Assembly: GCA_902604785.1 (NCBI GenBank)
Contig: CACLAC010000002.1
Location: forward strand, 1 to 64,000
Source of the DNA: an uncultured Pelagibacteraceae bacterium
Lineage (GTDB): Bacteria; Pseudomonadota; Alphaproteobacteria; Pelagibacterales; Pelagibacteraceae
DNA: 64,000 nt
Direction: 5' to 3'
Position 1 is the stretch's first letter. Every line of letters starts with the position of its first letter. Below the pieces are notes generated by a model. The model did not search any database, had not been told where the DNA came from, and saw only the letters and a list, made by a program, of their open reading frames with translations. The translations under genes and the position numbers were made by a program. Shown piece by piece: positions 35,075 to 48,413 of this stretch.

Positions 35075-36256
35075 TTAGTTTTTATTTTTATTTTTATTTT
35101 TTTTTTTGTTTTTGTTTTTGTTCTTATTTTTGTTTTTTTTCTTATTCTTTTTTTTGTTGCTTTTAGCTTTTGGTTTTGGTTTGTTCTTTTTGGTATTTTT
35201 AGCTTTAGGTTTTGGTTTGTTCTTTTTGGTATTTTTAGCTTTAGCTTTTGACTTTTTCTTTTTATTGTTCTTCTTGTTTTTAGCGTTTGATTTTTTCTTT
35301 TTATTATTCTTATTTTTTTTAGCTTTTGCTTTTTTCTTTTTATTCTTTTTCTTATTTTTGGCATTTGCTTTTTTATTTTTGCCTTTATCATTTTTTAGAT
35401 TTGCATTTTTCTTTTTCGCTTTTTTCTTTTTTGCTATAGCTTTTTTCTTTTCTGCTTTTTTCTTTTTATCTTTCTTAATATTTTCTTTTATCAATACTTT
35501 AATTTCAGCTTTTTCTAAACCAGCTGCTTCAAGTTCTTTTTTAATTCCTGCTTTAATTTTCTTTTTTTCATTTTTTGAAACACCTTCAAGTTTTGCAACC
35601 TTGAGTGCTTTCATTTTTTTATTAAATTTTTTAAGCTGTCCTTTAGTTATTTTCTTCGCCTGCCCTGGGGCTTTCCCTTTTTGCATCGTAGTAATACTGT
35701 ATGGATTATTCAGCAAAGTTGATCCAAGTTTATTACCAACAAGAACTGCTCCTGGTCTTAAACCAAGTGTATTATTTTTACCAGGTCCAATAAGCAAAGT
35801 ACTTGTTTGTTTCTTTGATACCATTGTTTGAAATTCTGTTCCTCTTGATCCCAGTGTTCCCTCGGGAACTTTCACAGTTAAGCTATCAGGATTTTTTTTA
35901 CTAATTAAACCAGATATAACTTTAAGACTTCCTTGTTTTACTTCTGCAATAATTTTTCCATCATTAGTATCTGGGTCATAAATGAAGGTATCCATGACTA
36001 CCTCGGAGTCTGAACCAATTGTAAAAGTTGACTGATCTAATAAAAGAATTTGAGTTCCTGAATCTGCACCTGCTAAAATAGTTTCATTTAAATAAATTTT
36101 ATCACCAGTTTTTAATTCTCTTGTTTCTGTTTTAACGTTTCCAGAAATTGCACCTATAATTCCTATTAGTTGTTTTTCAATATTTACTTTCTCGGCAGCT
36201 GAAGCCGATGACAACATAAGTATTGTTAAACTGATAACTAATAAAATTTTTTTCAT
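35075..36256 (-). CDS. FecR-domain exported protein with a very long lysine-rich tail
   Basis: A 393-residue protein. It has a signal peptide (MKKILLVISLTILMLSSASA) and a FecR domain at about 40-175 (GDKIYLNETILAGADSGTQILLLD, SLKVISGLISKKNPDSLTVKVP, GTLGSRGTEF). Residues about 210-393 are dominated by Lys with Asn, Ala and Pro, including tandem KPKPKAKNTKKN units. The tail should be disordered and very highly positively charged; it might bind peptidoglycan, LPS or DNA. The FecR part is paralogous to 31010-31588. Shadow ORFs on both strands (35065-35391, 35106-35831) are artefacts of this low-complexity DNA. Replication slippage could change the tail length between strains. Confidence 0.78.
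   Translation of the reverse strand: MKKILLVISLTILMLSSASAAEKVNIEKQLIGIIGAISGNVKTETRELKTGDKIYLNETILAGADSGTQILLLDQSTFTIGSDSEVVMDTFIYDPDTNDGKIIAEVKQGSLKVISGLISKKNPDSLTVKVPEGTLGSRGTEFQTMVSKKQTSTLLIGPGKNNTLGLRPGAVLVGNKLGSTLLNNPYSITTMQKGKAPGQAKKITKGQLKKFNKKMKALKVAKLEGVSKNEKKKIKAGIKKELEAAGLEKAEIKVLIKENIKKDKKKKAEKKKAIAKKKKAKKKNANLKNDKGKNKKANAKNKKKNKKKKAKAKKNKNNKKKKSNAKNKKNNKKKKSKAKAKNTKKNKPKPKAKNTKKNKPKPKAKSNKKKNKKKNKNKNKNKNKKKNKNKNKN
35172..35243. repeat. 36-bp tandem repeat (two exact units) in the lysine-rich tail
   Basis: Two adjacent identical 36-base units, 35172-35207 and 35208-35243, begin ggttttggtttgttcttttt on the plus strand. Each encodes 12 residues of the type KNTKKNKPKPKA on the minus strand. 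They are embedded in a wider low-complexity tract built from lysine codons (35075 to about 35650). Confidence 0.9.
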
Positions 36257-36389
36257 TTTAATTTTTATAGCAATTTATAATTATTTATAAAGAATTTAAA
36301 TATTAAATAATTGATTAATACAAGCTATAAAAATAAGAAATTATATATTTTTTATATGTTTAAAACTATTTATTAAGTTTTTAACAATA

Positions 36390-37727
36390 TTAATTTAATT
36401 TTATTGATTTCGAAATGCCTAGTGAAAAGGAATCGGTGATATAATCATAATTTAATATATTTGCCTCTGAAATAATTTTTTCATATGACAGGGTAACAAA
36501 TATGCCTCTGTTTGGATCAATCGAAGGAAAGATATCTCCAACAGCTTTAGTTAGCATAATATCAAAAGTATTTGTTACATCTGATCTAATCAAATTAGAA
36601 CTAATACTGGTATCTGCAACTCCATACTCATTAATGCTTACAGCATCCCCTATTGACAAAGATGCCCATGGAAATGCAAAGTTAAATCTTAAGCTTAAAT
36701 CATAAGTTTCAACATCATTTCCTGCAGCAACTACAGCATCTGAGTCACTATATCCCAACCCAATAGACGTAGAAATTAAATCATTAAATATATAGTCATG
36801 ACCAAATGTAAAACCGTGCGCTTCAGCATTTGAGTCTCTTGCCAATGTATCAGATGTATTACGGTTTGCCTTTGAGTCTGCATAAGAATATCCATAAGAA
36901 AATGTATTTTTCTCACCTACTGAAAAATATCCTCCAATTCCATACATATAAGAAAAGCTATCTGCATCGTTTTGATAATCTGACTTACTTAATATTAGAT
37001 AAGGACTTAAACTTTGGTTTCCAATATAAGTATCCAATGCAAAGGTAAGTCCATAATTTTCATAATCATCATCATTTTCTACATCTTGTTTAGATTCAGT
37101 GTGAGACAAATTAATCATTAAAGATGAGTCATCTCCAATAGATCTAGTTGCTGTAAGTCCTAAACTTCCATTTACTGTTGAATCATATTTCGCAGTATTA
37201 AATCCTATAACACTATCTGAGCTCATTTGTTTTCTAGATTTTGATACACTATTTGAATTATCAGTATGCACAGCCCCCAATGAAATATCTGCAGAAAAAT
37301 TCCAAAGTTTAGGTTCCGATCTGCCTTTCAGTTCATTTTCTATTTCTATAACTGAATCTAAATCCTCTTGGCTCACATCTTTTCTAAGTTTAATTTCTTC
37401 GATTAAATTTATTGCTTTTTCAGGAGAGTCTGTTTGTACCAATATTGAAATTAAATATAGTTTAATTTCAATATTATCTGGATATAACATAAGCAGTCTT
37501 TCTAAAGTTGAAATGGTTTGTTTATAATTTCCTATTTTTCCTTGTTGTTGTGCATATTTTAAATTTAAATCTAGGTCATTTGGTTTTTGTAAAATTTGCA
37601 TATAAGTAATATTTTTATCTACGGAATCATCGGAGTTTGTTGAAAAAATTACAAAAATTGTTGAAAAAACAATAATTATTAAACTTTTTAATAAGGTAAA
37701 AATTTTATTTTTAAATTTTGAATTCAT
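36390..37727 (-). CDS. TPR + outer-membrane beta-barrel protein (Slam-like), copy A
   Basis: A 445-residue protein. It has an N-terminal hydrophobic segment (FTLLKSLIIIVFSTIFVIF) and a TPR-like region at about 35-135 (LNLKYAQQQGKIGNYKQTISTLERLLMLYP), very similar to the start of 31575-32894. A beta-barrel-like domain at about 145-445 has many alternating strands (GLTFALDTYIGNQSLSPYLIL). It ends in SKSIKLN rather than an aromatic residue. It heads the minus-strand surface run. Paralogy with copy B supports a duplicated barrel-FecR cassette. An export role is inferred by analogy to Slam proteins. Confidence 0.62.
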   Translation of the reverse strand: MNSKFKNKIFTLLKSLIIIVFSTIFVIFSTNSDDSVDKNITYMQILQKPNDLDLNLKYAQQQGKIGNYKQTISTLERLLMLYPDNIEIKLYLISILVQTDSPEKAINLIEEIKLRKDVSQEDLDSVIEIENELKGRSEPKLWNFSADISLGAVHTDNSNSVSKSRKQMSSDSVIGFNTAKYDSTVNGSLGLTATRSIGDDSSLMINLSHTESKQDVENDDDYENYGLTFALDTYIGNQSLSPYLILSKSDYQNDADSFSYMYGIGGYFSVGEKNTFSYGYSYADSKANRNTSDTLARDSNAEAHGFTFGHDYIFNDLISTSIGLGYSDSDAVVAAGNDVETYDLSLRFNFAFPWASLSIGDAVSINEYGVADTSISSNLIRSDVTNTFDIMLTKAVGDIFPSIDPNRGIFVTLSYEKIISEANILNYDYITDSFSLGISKSIKLN

Positions 37728-37842
37728 CTAATAATTTTTTTATCATAGATAGTAAGTCTAAAAAAAATTTATAACAACTTATATTTAGATTTATTAATTT
37801 ATATAATTCGATTTTAAATAAATTTTTTTTATTATTTTATGG

Positions 37843-38974
37843 CTAGTAATTTGAAATTTGATCCTGTCTATATATTTTACAACTCATAACAATACTTAAT
37901 CCAAGCATTATTGATAACATTGATGATCCTCCATAAGACATGATGGGTAATGGTGCACCTACTATTGGAAGTAAACCTAAAACCATTGAAATATTTACAA
38001 ATACATAAAGGAAAACTGCTGATGCAAAGCCAAAACAATAAAGTTTAGCAAAAAAACTTCTTACAAAAAAACCGATACTGATTATTCTAATGATTAACAA
38101 TATATATAAAATCATTAATATTATAGATCCTAAAAAACCAAATTCTTCTGAAAAAAGTGTAAATATAAAATCAGTATGTTTTTCTGGTAAAAATTCTAAA
38201 TAACTTTGTGTACCTTTTAGATATCCTTTTCCAAAAAAAACCACCTGAACCAATGGCAATTTTTGATTGAATAATTTGATATCCTGCTCCTAGGGGATCT
38301 CTATCCGGATTAAAAAAGGTTAATATTCTAGATTTTTGATAAGGTTTTAAAACAGAAACTATAAAAGGAAAAGAGACCAAAAATAATAATCCTGAATAAA
38401 CAAAATATTTTATATTCAGTCCAGCTATCCATATTACAACAATACCGCTTCCTGCTATTAAAATAGATGTACCAAGATCTGGTTGGGTTATAACTAAATA
38501 GCAAGGTATAATTAACAGCAAAATTGGAATTAACAAAAATCTATAACTTTGAATATCTGAACTTTGCATTCGATGATAGTATCTTGCAAAACATACTATA
38601 ATTGCAATTTTCATTAATTCTGATGGTTGTAAATTTAAAAAATATAAATTAACCCATCTCTTTGAGCCTGAAGCAGTTACTCCAAACAACAAAACAACTA
38701 TTAATAAAAATAAACAAATTAAATAAAATATATATGCATTTCGATACCAGAAAGTTATTTTTACAAAAGATAAAAATAAAAACATAAAGAAAAATAAGAC
38801 AAGTCTTATAAGATGGTTTTTTGTATAATAAGAAAATTCACCACTTTCTGTAGAATGTATTGCAAATACACTTATTGATCCTATTGCAATAACTATAATG
38901 ATAAGAAAGTAATCTATTGCTAATAACTTATCGAAAAAAGAATATTTGGATGTATGCAGTCTTTCAGTTAACAT
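37843..38974 (-). pseudogene. rodA: RodA (MrdB) peptidoglycan glycosyltransferase, frameshifted at an 8-T run
   Basis: Two overlapping ORFs make one RodA. The N-terminal ORF (38171-38974, from MLTERLHTSKYSFFDK) carries SEDS-family sequence (GSKRWVNLYFLNLQPSELMK, ITQPDLGTSILI, RDPLGAGYQIIQSKIAIGSGG) and then goes out of frame. The C-terminal ORF (37843-38259) continues with FFGKGYLKGTQSYLEFLPEKHTDFIF and GAPLPIMSYGGSSM. The switch occurs at eight consecutive A on the plus strand (38233-38240); seven would restore IGSGGFFGKG. RodA polymerises glycan for rod elongation with PBP2 (mrdA, TAATG overlap upstream). Because the partner genes are intact and rodA is normally needed, a homopolymer sequencing error or transcriptional slippage is more likely than true loss. 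Confidence 0.88.
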
Positions 38975-40941
38975 TATGCTAAAATTAAATTATTTTTTAT
39001 CATCTGTTCTCTTAATTTATGACGATCTATAATTTTTTTAATTAATTTACTTGCAAGAGGTGCTGCAGCTTTGCTTCCTGAGCCTCCGTGTTCAATTAAA
39101 ACACTTATTGAATATCTAGGTTCTTTATATGGAGCAAAAGCTATATATAATGCATGATCCCTATTTTCATATTTTATTTGAGATTGTTTTAAATCTAATT
39201 TTCTATCAGCTTCAGTAATTCTTCTTACTTGTGATGTACCTGTTTTTCCTGCAAATTGATATTTCAGACTTTCATATCTTGATTTAAAGGATGTTCCATA
39301 TTGTTCATTGGTTGAGCCAAACATTGCATCTTTAACAAAATCTATATTTTTAGAGTTTTTATAAAGTCTTTCATAAGGCTGGTACTCTTTATCTTCTAAA
39401 TAATTCTTTTTAGCAATCGAGTTACTAAGAAGACTATCATTCATAAATTGTTTTGCAATTTTCAACTTAGCATTTTCAAAATTAATTTCTTTGTCATATA
39501 GAATGTGTGGTTTAATTTTAAATCCACCATTTGCTATTTGGGCAGTCATTAAACAAAGCTGCAAAGGTGTTGTTTGAATATACCCTTGACCGATACCATT
39601 AATTACAGTTTCTCCAAGATACCATGATTTTCCTATCGCATTTTTTTTCCATATAGTATTTGGAACTACACCTTTTTTTTCGTCAAAATATATATCTTTA
39701 AGAATATTTGAACCTAAACCATATCTTTTTGCAATTATTGAAAGTTTATCTACACCTAAGATTCTTGCCATCTCATAAAAATAAATATCACATGATTGTT
39801 TTATGGCATTTCTTAGCCTCATATAACCATGTCCATGTTTTTTCCAGCAATGATATTTTACACCATACAATTCATATGGGTGTTTATGACCTTTGCACAG
39901 TATAGATCTATCAGGATCAATCGTACCAAACTCTAATGCAGCAAGTGCCACTATTGGTTTTAATGTTGATCCTGGGGAATATAATCCAGCTATTGATTTG
40001 TTAACTAATGGTTTCAATGGATCATCTCTTATTTCTTTCCAATCTTTATGGCCAATACCATGGGTAAATTTGTTTGGATCATAAGTTGGTGATGATGCCA
40101 TAGCAATAACTTGTCCAGTATAAATATCCATAGCACAAATAGAGCCAGCTTTATTTATTAATAATTCTTGAGCGTATTTTTGAATTTCAAGATCAATAGT
40201 TGTTTTAATCTCAGTCCCTTGCGACTCTTTTATATGTTCTATCTGATTTATCCTTTTACCAGAAGAATTTACTTCATATCTTTTAATACCATATTTACCA
40301 ATTAAAGATTTTTCATTTGAATATTCAATTCCTGATTTTCCTACTTTCAAACCTGGAACAAGATTTTCTTTAATAGCCTCCATTCTTTCAATATCTTTTA
40401 AACTTGCTTGCCCAACATATCCAACTACATGTACTAAGTTACCACTATAAGGATAATATCTTGAAGAAGACACCACAGGTTTTACTCCTTCTAAATCGTG
40501 TAAGTATAAGTTTAATTTTGAAAATTGGTTCCAATCAAGATTATCGGAAACGACCAAAGTATCCCAAGGTTTTAGTTTCTCTTTTAATTTATAAATTTTT
40601 TTAATTTTACTGTCACTAAGGTTGATAATATTTTTTAACCTAAATATCGTTTCATCAAAGTCTTTAATTTCATCTAGTGTTAAATGAACTTGAAAGACTC
40701 GGTCATTGTCAGCTAAAACTTTATTATAAAAATCAGTTATTAAACCTCTTTGAGGTGGAGTTTTCCATTCTCTTATTCTATTTTTGTCAGATAAAATTTC
40801 ATACTTTTCTCTATCTGAAATTTGTAAACTGTATAAACGAGATGTTATTCCAGCAAATAATAAGATTTTTGCTGCAGACAATATGAATAGTCTTCTTGAA
40901 ATAATTCTACCTTTTTGTACGTTGCCTGCTCTATTTTGCAC
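38974..40941 (-). CDS. mrdA: Penicillin-binding protein 2 (elongasome transpeptidase)
   Basis: A 655-residue class B PBP. It has a short cytoplasmic N-terminus, a TM helix at about 17-38, a PBP dimerisation domain at about 60-230 and a transpeptidase domain at about 265-640. The catalytic motifs are SPGSTLKP (SxxK), KQSCDIYFYE (SxD-type, typical for PBP2) and AGKTGTSQV (KTG). It cross-links lateral-wall peptidoglycan with RodA. It lies in the conserved mreB-mreC-mreD-mrdA-rodA order and overlaps mreD by 11 bases and rodA by 1. Confidence 0.95.
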   Translation of the reverse strand: MQNRAGNVQKGRIISRRLFILSAAKILLFAGITSRLYSLQISDREKYEILSDKNRIREWKTPPQRGLITDFYNKVLADNDRVFQVHLTLDEIKDFDETIFRLKNIINLSDSKIKKIYKLKEKLKPWDTLVVSDNLDWNQFSKLNLYLHDLEGVKPVVSSSRYYPYSGNLVHVVGYVGQASLKDIERMEAIKENLVPGLKVGKSGIEYSNEKSLIGKYGIKRYEVNSSGKRINQIEHIKESQGTEIKTTIDLEIQKYAQELLINKAGSICAMDIYTGQVIAMASSPTYDPNKFTHGIGHKDWKEIRDDPLKPLVNKSIAGLYSPGSTLKPIVALAALEFGTIDPDRSILCKGHKHPYELYGVKYHCWKKHGHGYMRLRNAIKQSCDIYFYEMARILGVDKLSIIAKRYGLGSNILKDIYFDEKKGVVPNTIWKKNAIGKSWYLGETVINGIGQGYIQTTPLQLCLMTAQIANGGFKIKPHILYDKEINFENAKLKIAKQFMNDSLLSNSIAKKNYLEDKEYQPYERLYKNSKNIDFVKDAMFGSTNEQYGTSFKSRYESLKYQFAGKTGTSQVRRITEADRKLDLKQSQIKYENRDHALYIAFAPYKEPRYSISVLIEHGGSGSKAAAPLASKLIKKIIDRHKLREQMIKNNLILA

Positions 40942-41455
40942 TATCTTCCCTTAAATCAATTAATATAATTCTATCAAATAATTTTGACAATATTGGATAA
41001 ATTAAAAATGTAATAAATGCGCTAAACATTAAAGTTCCATATTTTATAGGATATTCAAAAATTAATGTTAAAGTTATATAGTTTACTGAACTAATTATTA
41101 AAATTGCAATTAAATAAAAAATCCAATCATACAATAAATTTGGCATTAAGGTTCTGGTTCTTAAAAATGCAGCTATAGAACATAATAATAAATAATTTAT
41201 TGAAGAAATGCCTATTGGAAAATTTTGAACTACATCATTAATTATTCCAGCTAAAAATATTAATCCGTATCCTAGCCTGTCTGGTTTTTTTAAAACCCAA
41301 TAAAAAATTACTGCATAAATAAAATTAAAATAATAGTTATTTCCAAATAAAAAAAATGAAAGATCAAAACCTGTAAATGCTAAAACAAATAATAATATTA
41401 ATGGAAAAGTATGTATAATGTTATGATATACTTTTCTTATATTACTTTTAGTCAT
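40931..41455 (-). CDS. mreD: Rod shape-determining membrane protein MreD
   Basis: A 174-residue protein with five to six hydrophobic helices (FPLILLFVLAFTGFDLSFFLF, FAGIINDVVQNFPIGISSINYLL-type core). The low sequence conservation but typical size, together with its location between mreC and mrdA, supports MreD. It connects MreB/MreC to the peptidoglycan synthases. It lies 3 bases after mreC. Confidence 0.88.
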   Translation of the reverse strand: MTKSNIRKVYHNIIHTFPLILLFVLAFTGFDLSFFLFGNNYYFNFIYAVIFYWVLKKPDRLGYGLIFLAGIINDVVQNFPIGISSINYLLLCSIAAFLRTRTLMPNLLYDWIFYLIAILIISSVNYITLTLIFEYPIKYGTLMFSAFITFLIYPILSKLFDRIILIDLREDSAK

Positions 41456-41458
41456 ATT

Positions 41459-42295
41459 TTATTTATTTACTTTCACATATTTTAATTGATTGAAATCTAC
41501 AAAAAATTCTACTAGCAAATTTTCATTTTTTTTAAGTACTTTTCCGATTGGAATAGCTTCTGATATTATTCCATCTACACCCGATGTATAAACTATATTA
41601 CCTTCTTTGATTTTTTTTAATTTTGGTAAAAACTCAAGTTCAGCAAAATTATTATGTCCTTGACCTGATAGAATTGCATTTGTACCGGTTGGCTCAATTA
41701 TTACTGGAATTTTACTATTTAGATCACTAGCCAGAAGTACTCTAGAGGTTAAAAAATTAACGTTAATTATCTTACCTACAAAATAAGATTTTTCTTTAAC
41801 AGCTACACCCAATTTTATTCCATGATTAAAACCCTTGTTAATAATAACCGACTTCAAATATGGGCTTTGTTGGTCAAGTAAAATTTTTGAAAACAAATAT
41901 TCTTTGGAGTATATATTTTTCTCGTCTATTAACTTTTTTAATCTTTCGTTTTCTGATTTATAAAATTTATTTTCATTTATTAATGCATCTATAGAATATT
42001 CTTTATTTTTTAATTCTGTATATTCATCATACATTTGTAGATGATCTTTAAAATTATAATAATTTTTTTTTAAATAAACGAAGGGTTCAGATATAAAAAA
42101 TGAAGCCTTAAAAATTATATCTTTTGTAATTGATCTAAATTTATCAACTGGTCCAGTCTTAAAATATTCTAAAGATAGAACTAAAATTGAAATTATTAAT
42201 AATGTAAATAAAGAAAATTTTTGCCGTGTCCCTTTTTTTAAAAAAGCTGAACGAATAGCTATTACAAAATCATCTCTACCCGTGTCTGAAGCCAT
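41459..42295 (-). CDS. mreC: Rod shape-determining protein MreC
   Basis: A 278-residue bitopic protein: a cytoplasmic N-terminus, a TM at about 28-45 (LFTLLIISILVLSLEYF), a coiled coil at about 85-125 and two beta domains (VIINKGFNHGIKLGVAV, VGKIINVNFLTSRVLLASDLNSKIPV) that match MreC. It forms periplasmic filaments with the elongasome. It lies 6 bases downstream of mreB. Confidence 0.92.
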   Translation of the reverse strand: MASDTGRDDFVIAIRSAFLKKGTRQKFSLFTLLIISILVLSLEYFKTGPVDKFRSITKDIIFKASFFISEPFVYLKKNYYNFKDHLQMYDEYTELKNKEYSIDALINENKFYKSENERLKKLIDEKNIYSKEYLFSKILLDQQSPYLKSVIINKGFNHGIKLGVAVKEKSYFVGKIINVNFLTSRVLLASDLNSKIPVIIEPTGTNAILSGQGHNNFAELEFLPKLKKIKEGNIVYTSGVDGIISEAIPIGKVLKKNENLLVEFFVDFNQLKYVKVNK

Positions 42296-42301
42296 AGTAT
42301 T

Positions 42302-44916
<2,615 letters not shown>

Positions 44917-45005
44917 AAAATTATTTTTAGCCAAAGCATCATACATGCTCACGCTCAGATTGCAAAATAAATTGAACCTTTTTAACTAAAATTGTTATTT
45001 AAAAT

Positions 45006-46592
<1,587 letters not shown>

Positions 46593-46593
<1 letters not shown>

Positions 46594-48359
46594 TAAACTA
46601 ACGTTCTTCCTTTTCCAGTAATTTTCTTTTCTTTTTGATCTTTTGGTCCTAATAACATCTGATTATGCGGTTTTCCTGATGGTATCATTGGAAAACAATT
46701 TTCCTGCTTATCAACAAGACAGTCAAATATTACTGGTTGATCAGTATTTAGCATTTCTATAATTTTATCATCTAGTTCTTCTGGCCTCTTTGCTCTTAGC
46801 CCAACACAACCATAAGCTTCAGCTAATTTAACAAAATCTGGTAATGCAGCAGTATAACTTTCGGAATAATTTTTATCATGAAGTAATTCTTGCCATTGTC
46901 TAACCATACCCATGTATTCATTATTCAAAATAAAAATTTTAATTGGTAAACTATATTGAACAGCTGTTGACATTTCTTGCATAGTCATTAACACCGAAGC
47001 TTCTCCTGCAATATCAATTACCAATTTATTTGGATGTGCAACTTGAACTCCAACTGCGGCTGGCAAACCATATCCCATTGTTCCTAACCCTCCAGAAGTC
47101 ATCCATCTGTTTGGTTTATTAAATTTATAATGTTGTGCAGCCCACATTTGATGTTGTCCCACCTCTGTAGTGATGTAAGTATCTTTATTTTTAGTAAGTT
47201 CATATAATCTCTCTATAGCATATTGTGGCTTAATAGTTTCTTCACTTCCAATATAATCTAGAGATCTTTTTGATCTCCATTTTTGAATTTTTTCCCACCA
47301 TTTAGAAATTTGTTGTTTATTTGATTTTATAAAATTAGGTTTTTTCTTTTTTAAAGTTTTTACTATTGAAGAAACAACTGTCTTAACATCTCCAACAACA
47401 GCCAAATCTACTTTCACATTTTTGTTTATAGATGATGGATCAATATCAATATGTACTTTTTTTGATTTAGGAGAAAACTCATCAATTTTGCCTGTTATAC
47501 GATCGTCAAATCTTGCGCCAATGTTTATCATTAAATCACATTCATACATTGCGTTATTAGCTTCATATGTTCCGTGCATACCCAGCATTCCTAAGAATTG
47601 ATTATCATCTGCTGGATAAGAACCTAAGCCTTGTAATGTAGATGTAATTGGAAAACCAGTTGCATTAACTAGTTCTCTTAATAGTTCGCTTGCCTTTGGA
47701 CCTGAATTAATTACTCCACCTCCGGTATAAAAAATAGGTTTTGTGGCTTTCCCCATTAAATTAATAATTTTATCAATATCATTTTGAGAAAAACGATTGT
47801 GTGATTTACCGTTTAGTTTATTAATTTTTTTATAATTCTTGTAAGCCGTTTTTTGAAACTGGATATCTTTCGGAATATCAACTAGCACAGGACCTGGTCT
47901 GCCTGAGGTTGCAACTTCAAAAGCCTTATGAATAGTTTTGGCTAAATCTTTTATGTCTTTCACAAGCCAATTATGCTTAGTACATGGACGAGTAATACCT
48001 GTTGTATCACATTCTTGAAAAGCATCTGTTCCAATTAAATGAGTTGGTACTTGTCCTGATATACAAACCAAAGGTACAGAATCCATATAAGCATCTGTTA
48101 ATGCTGTAACAGCATTAGTTGCTCCTGGTCCAGAAGTTACTAATAGCACTCCTGGTTTTCCTGATGATCTTGCGTATCCTTCAGCTGCATGGCCCGCTCC
48201 CTGTTCGTGTCTTACTAAAATATGCTTAATAGAATTAAAATTTTTTAATTCATCATATATTGGGAGAACGGCTCCTCCAGGATAGCCAAATATATTAGTC
48301 ACACCTTGGTCCTTAAGACATTTGAATACAATTTCAGCTCCTGAAAATAATTTTGGCAT
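46593..48359 (-). CDS. ilvB: Acetolactate synthase large (catalytic) subunit
   Basis: A 588-residue ThDP-dependent enzyme. Motifs include the catalytic Glu in VRHEQGAGHAAEGYAR, ATNAVTALTDAYMDS, the FAD-domain LGMLGMHGTYEAN and the ThDP/Mg site around IDIAGEASVLMTMQE...NNEYMGMVRQWQ. In most enzymes the Mg motif begins GDG/GDA; here it reads AGEAS, a variant of the usual acidic Gly-rich pattern seen in some AHAS enzymes. It is the first enzyme of valine/isoleucine synthesis. A structured inverted repeat overlaps its start codon (see separate entry). Could also be named ilvI. Confidence 0.95.
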
Positions 48360-48413
48360 TTAGCCAATCTAGCTGAAGTTGTACTCTCAGGTCAAGTTAT
48401 ACTAGGGCTAAAT
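48358..48413 (-). promoter_or_regulatory. Inverted repeat spanning the ilvB start codon (possible leader structure or promoter)
   Basis: In the miaA-ilvB gap the minus strand reads ATTTAGCC ... GGCTAAAT, a perfect 8-base inverted repeat. The second arm contains the A and T of the ilvB ATG. Just inside, CTAG pairs with CTAG, and an inner CTGA/TCAG pair can form, giving a stacked hairpin of about 56 bases. Alternatively the same stretch holds TTGACC-18-TAGATT, a promoter-like pair that would yield a nearly leaderless ilvB transcript. I cannot match it to a named RNA motif. Confidence 0.45.

Noticed and set aside
35080-35250. Repetitive T-rich array considered as a CRISPR or regulatory repeat
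   Set aside because: There are no unique spacers; the repeats are contiguous, in frame and explained by tandem Lys/Pro/Ala/Asn codons.
35106-35831. A 241-residue plus-strand ORF rich in Phe and Leu opposite the FecR/lysine-rich gene, and the 108-residue minus ORF at 35065-35391
   Set aside because: Both are shadows of the low-complexity lysine-codon tract: antisense AAA/AAG reads as Phe/Leu, and the frame-shifted version reads as Lys/Arg/Ile. The real frame has a signal peptide and FecR domain.
31010-36256. FecR genes as part of a FecI/FecR/TonB iron-signalling system
   Set aside because: No ECF sigma factor or TonB-dependent receptor is present, and the FecR proteins carry signal peptides instead of the cytoplasmic anti-sigma segment and TM.
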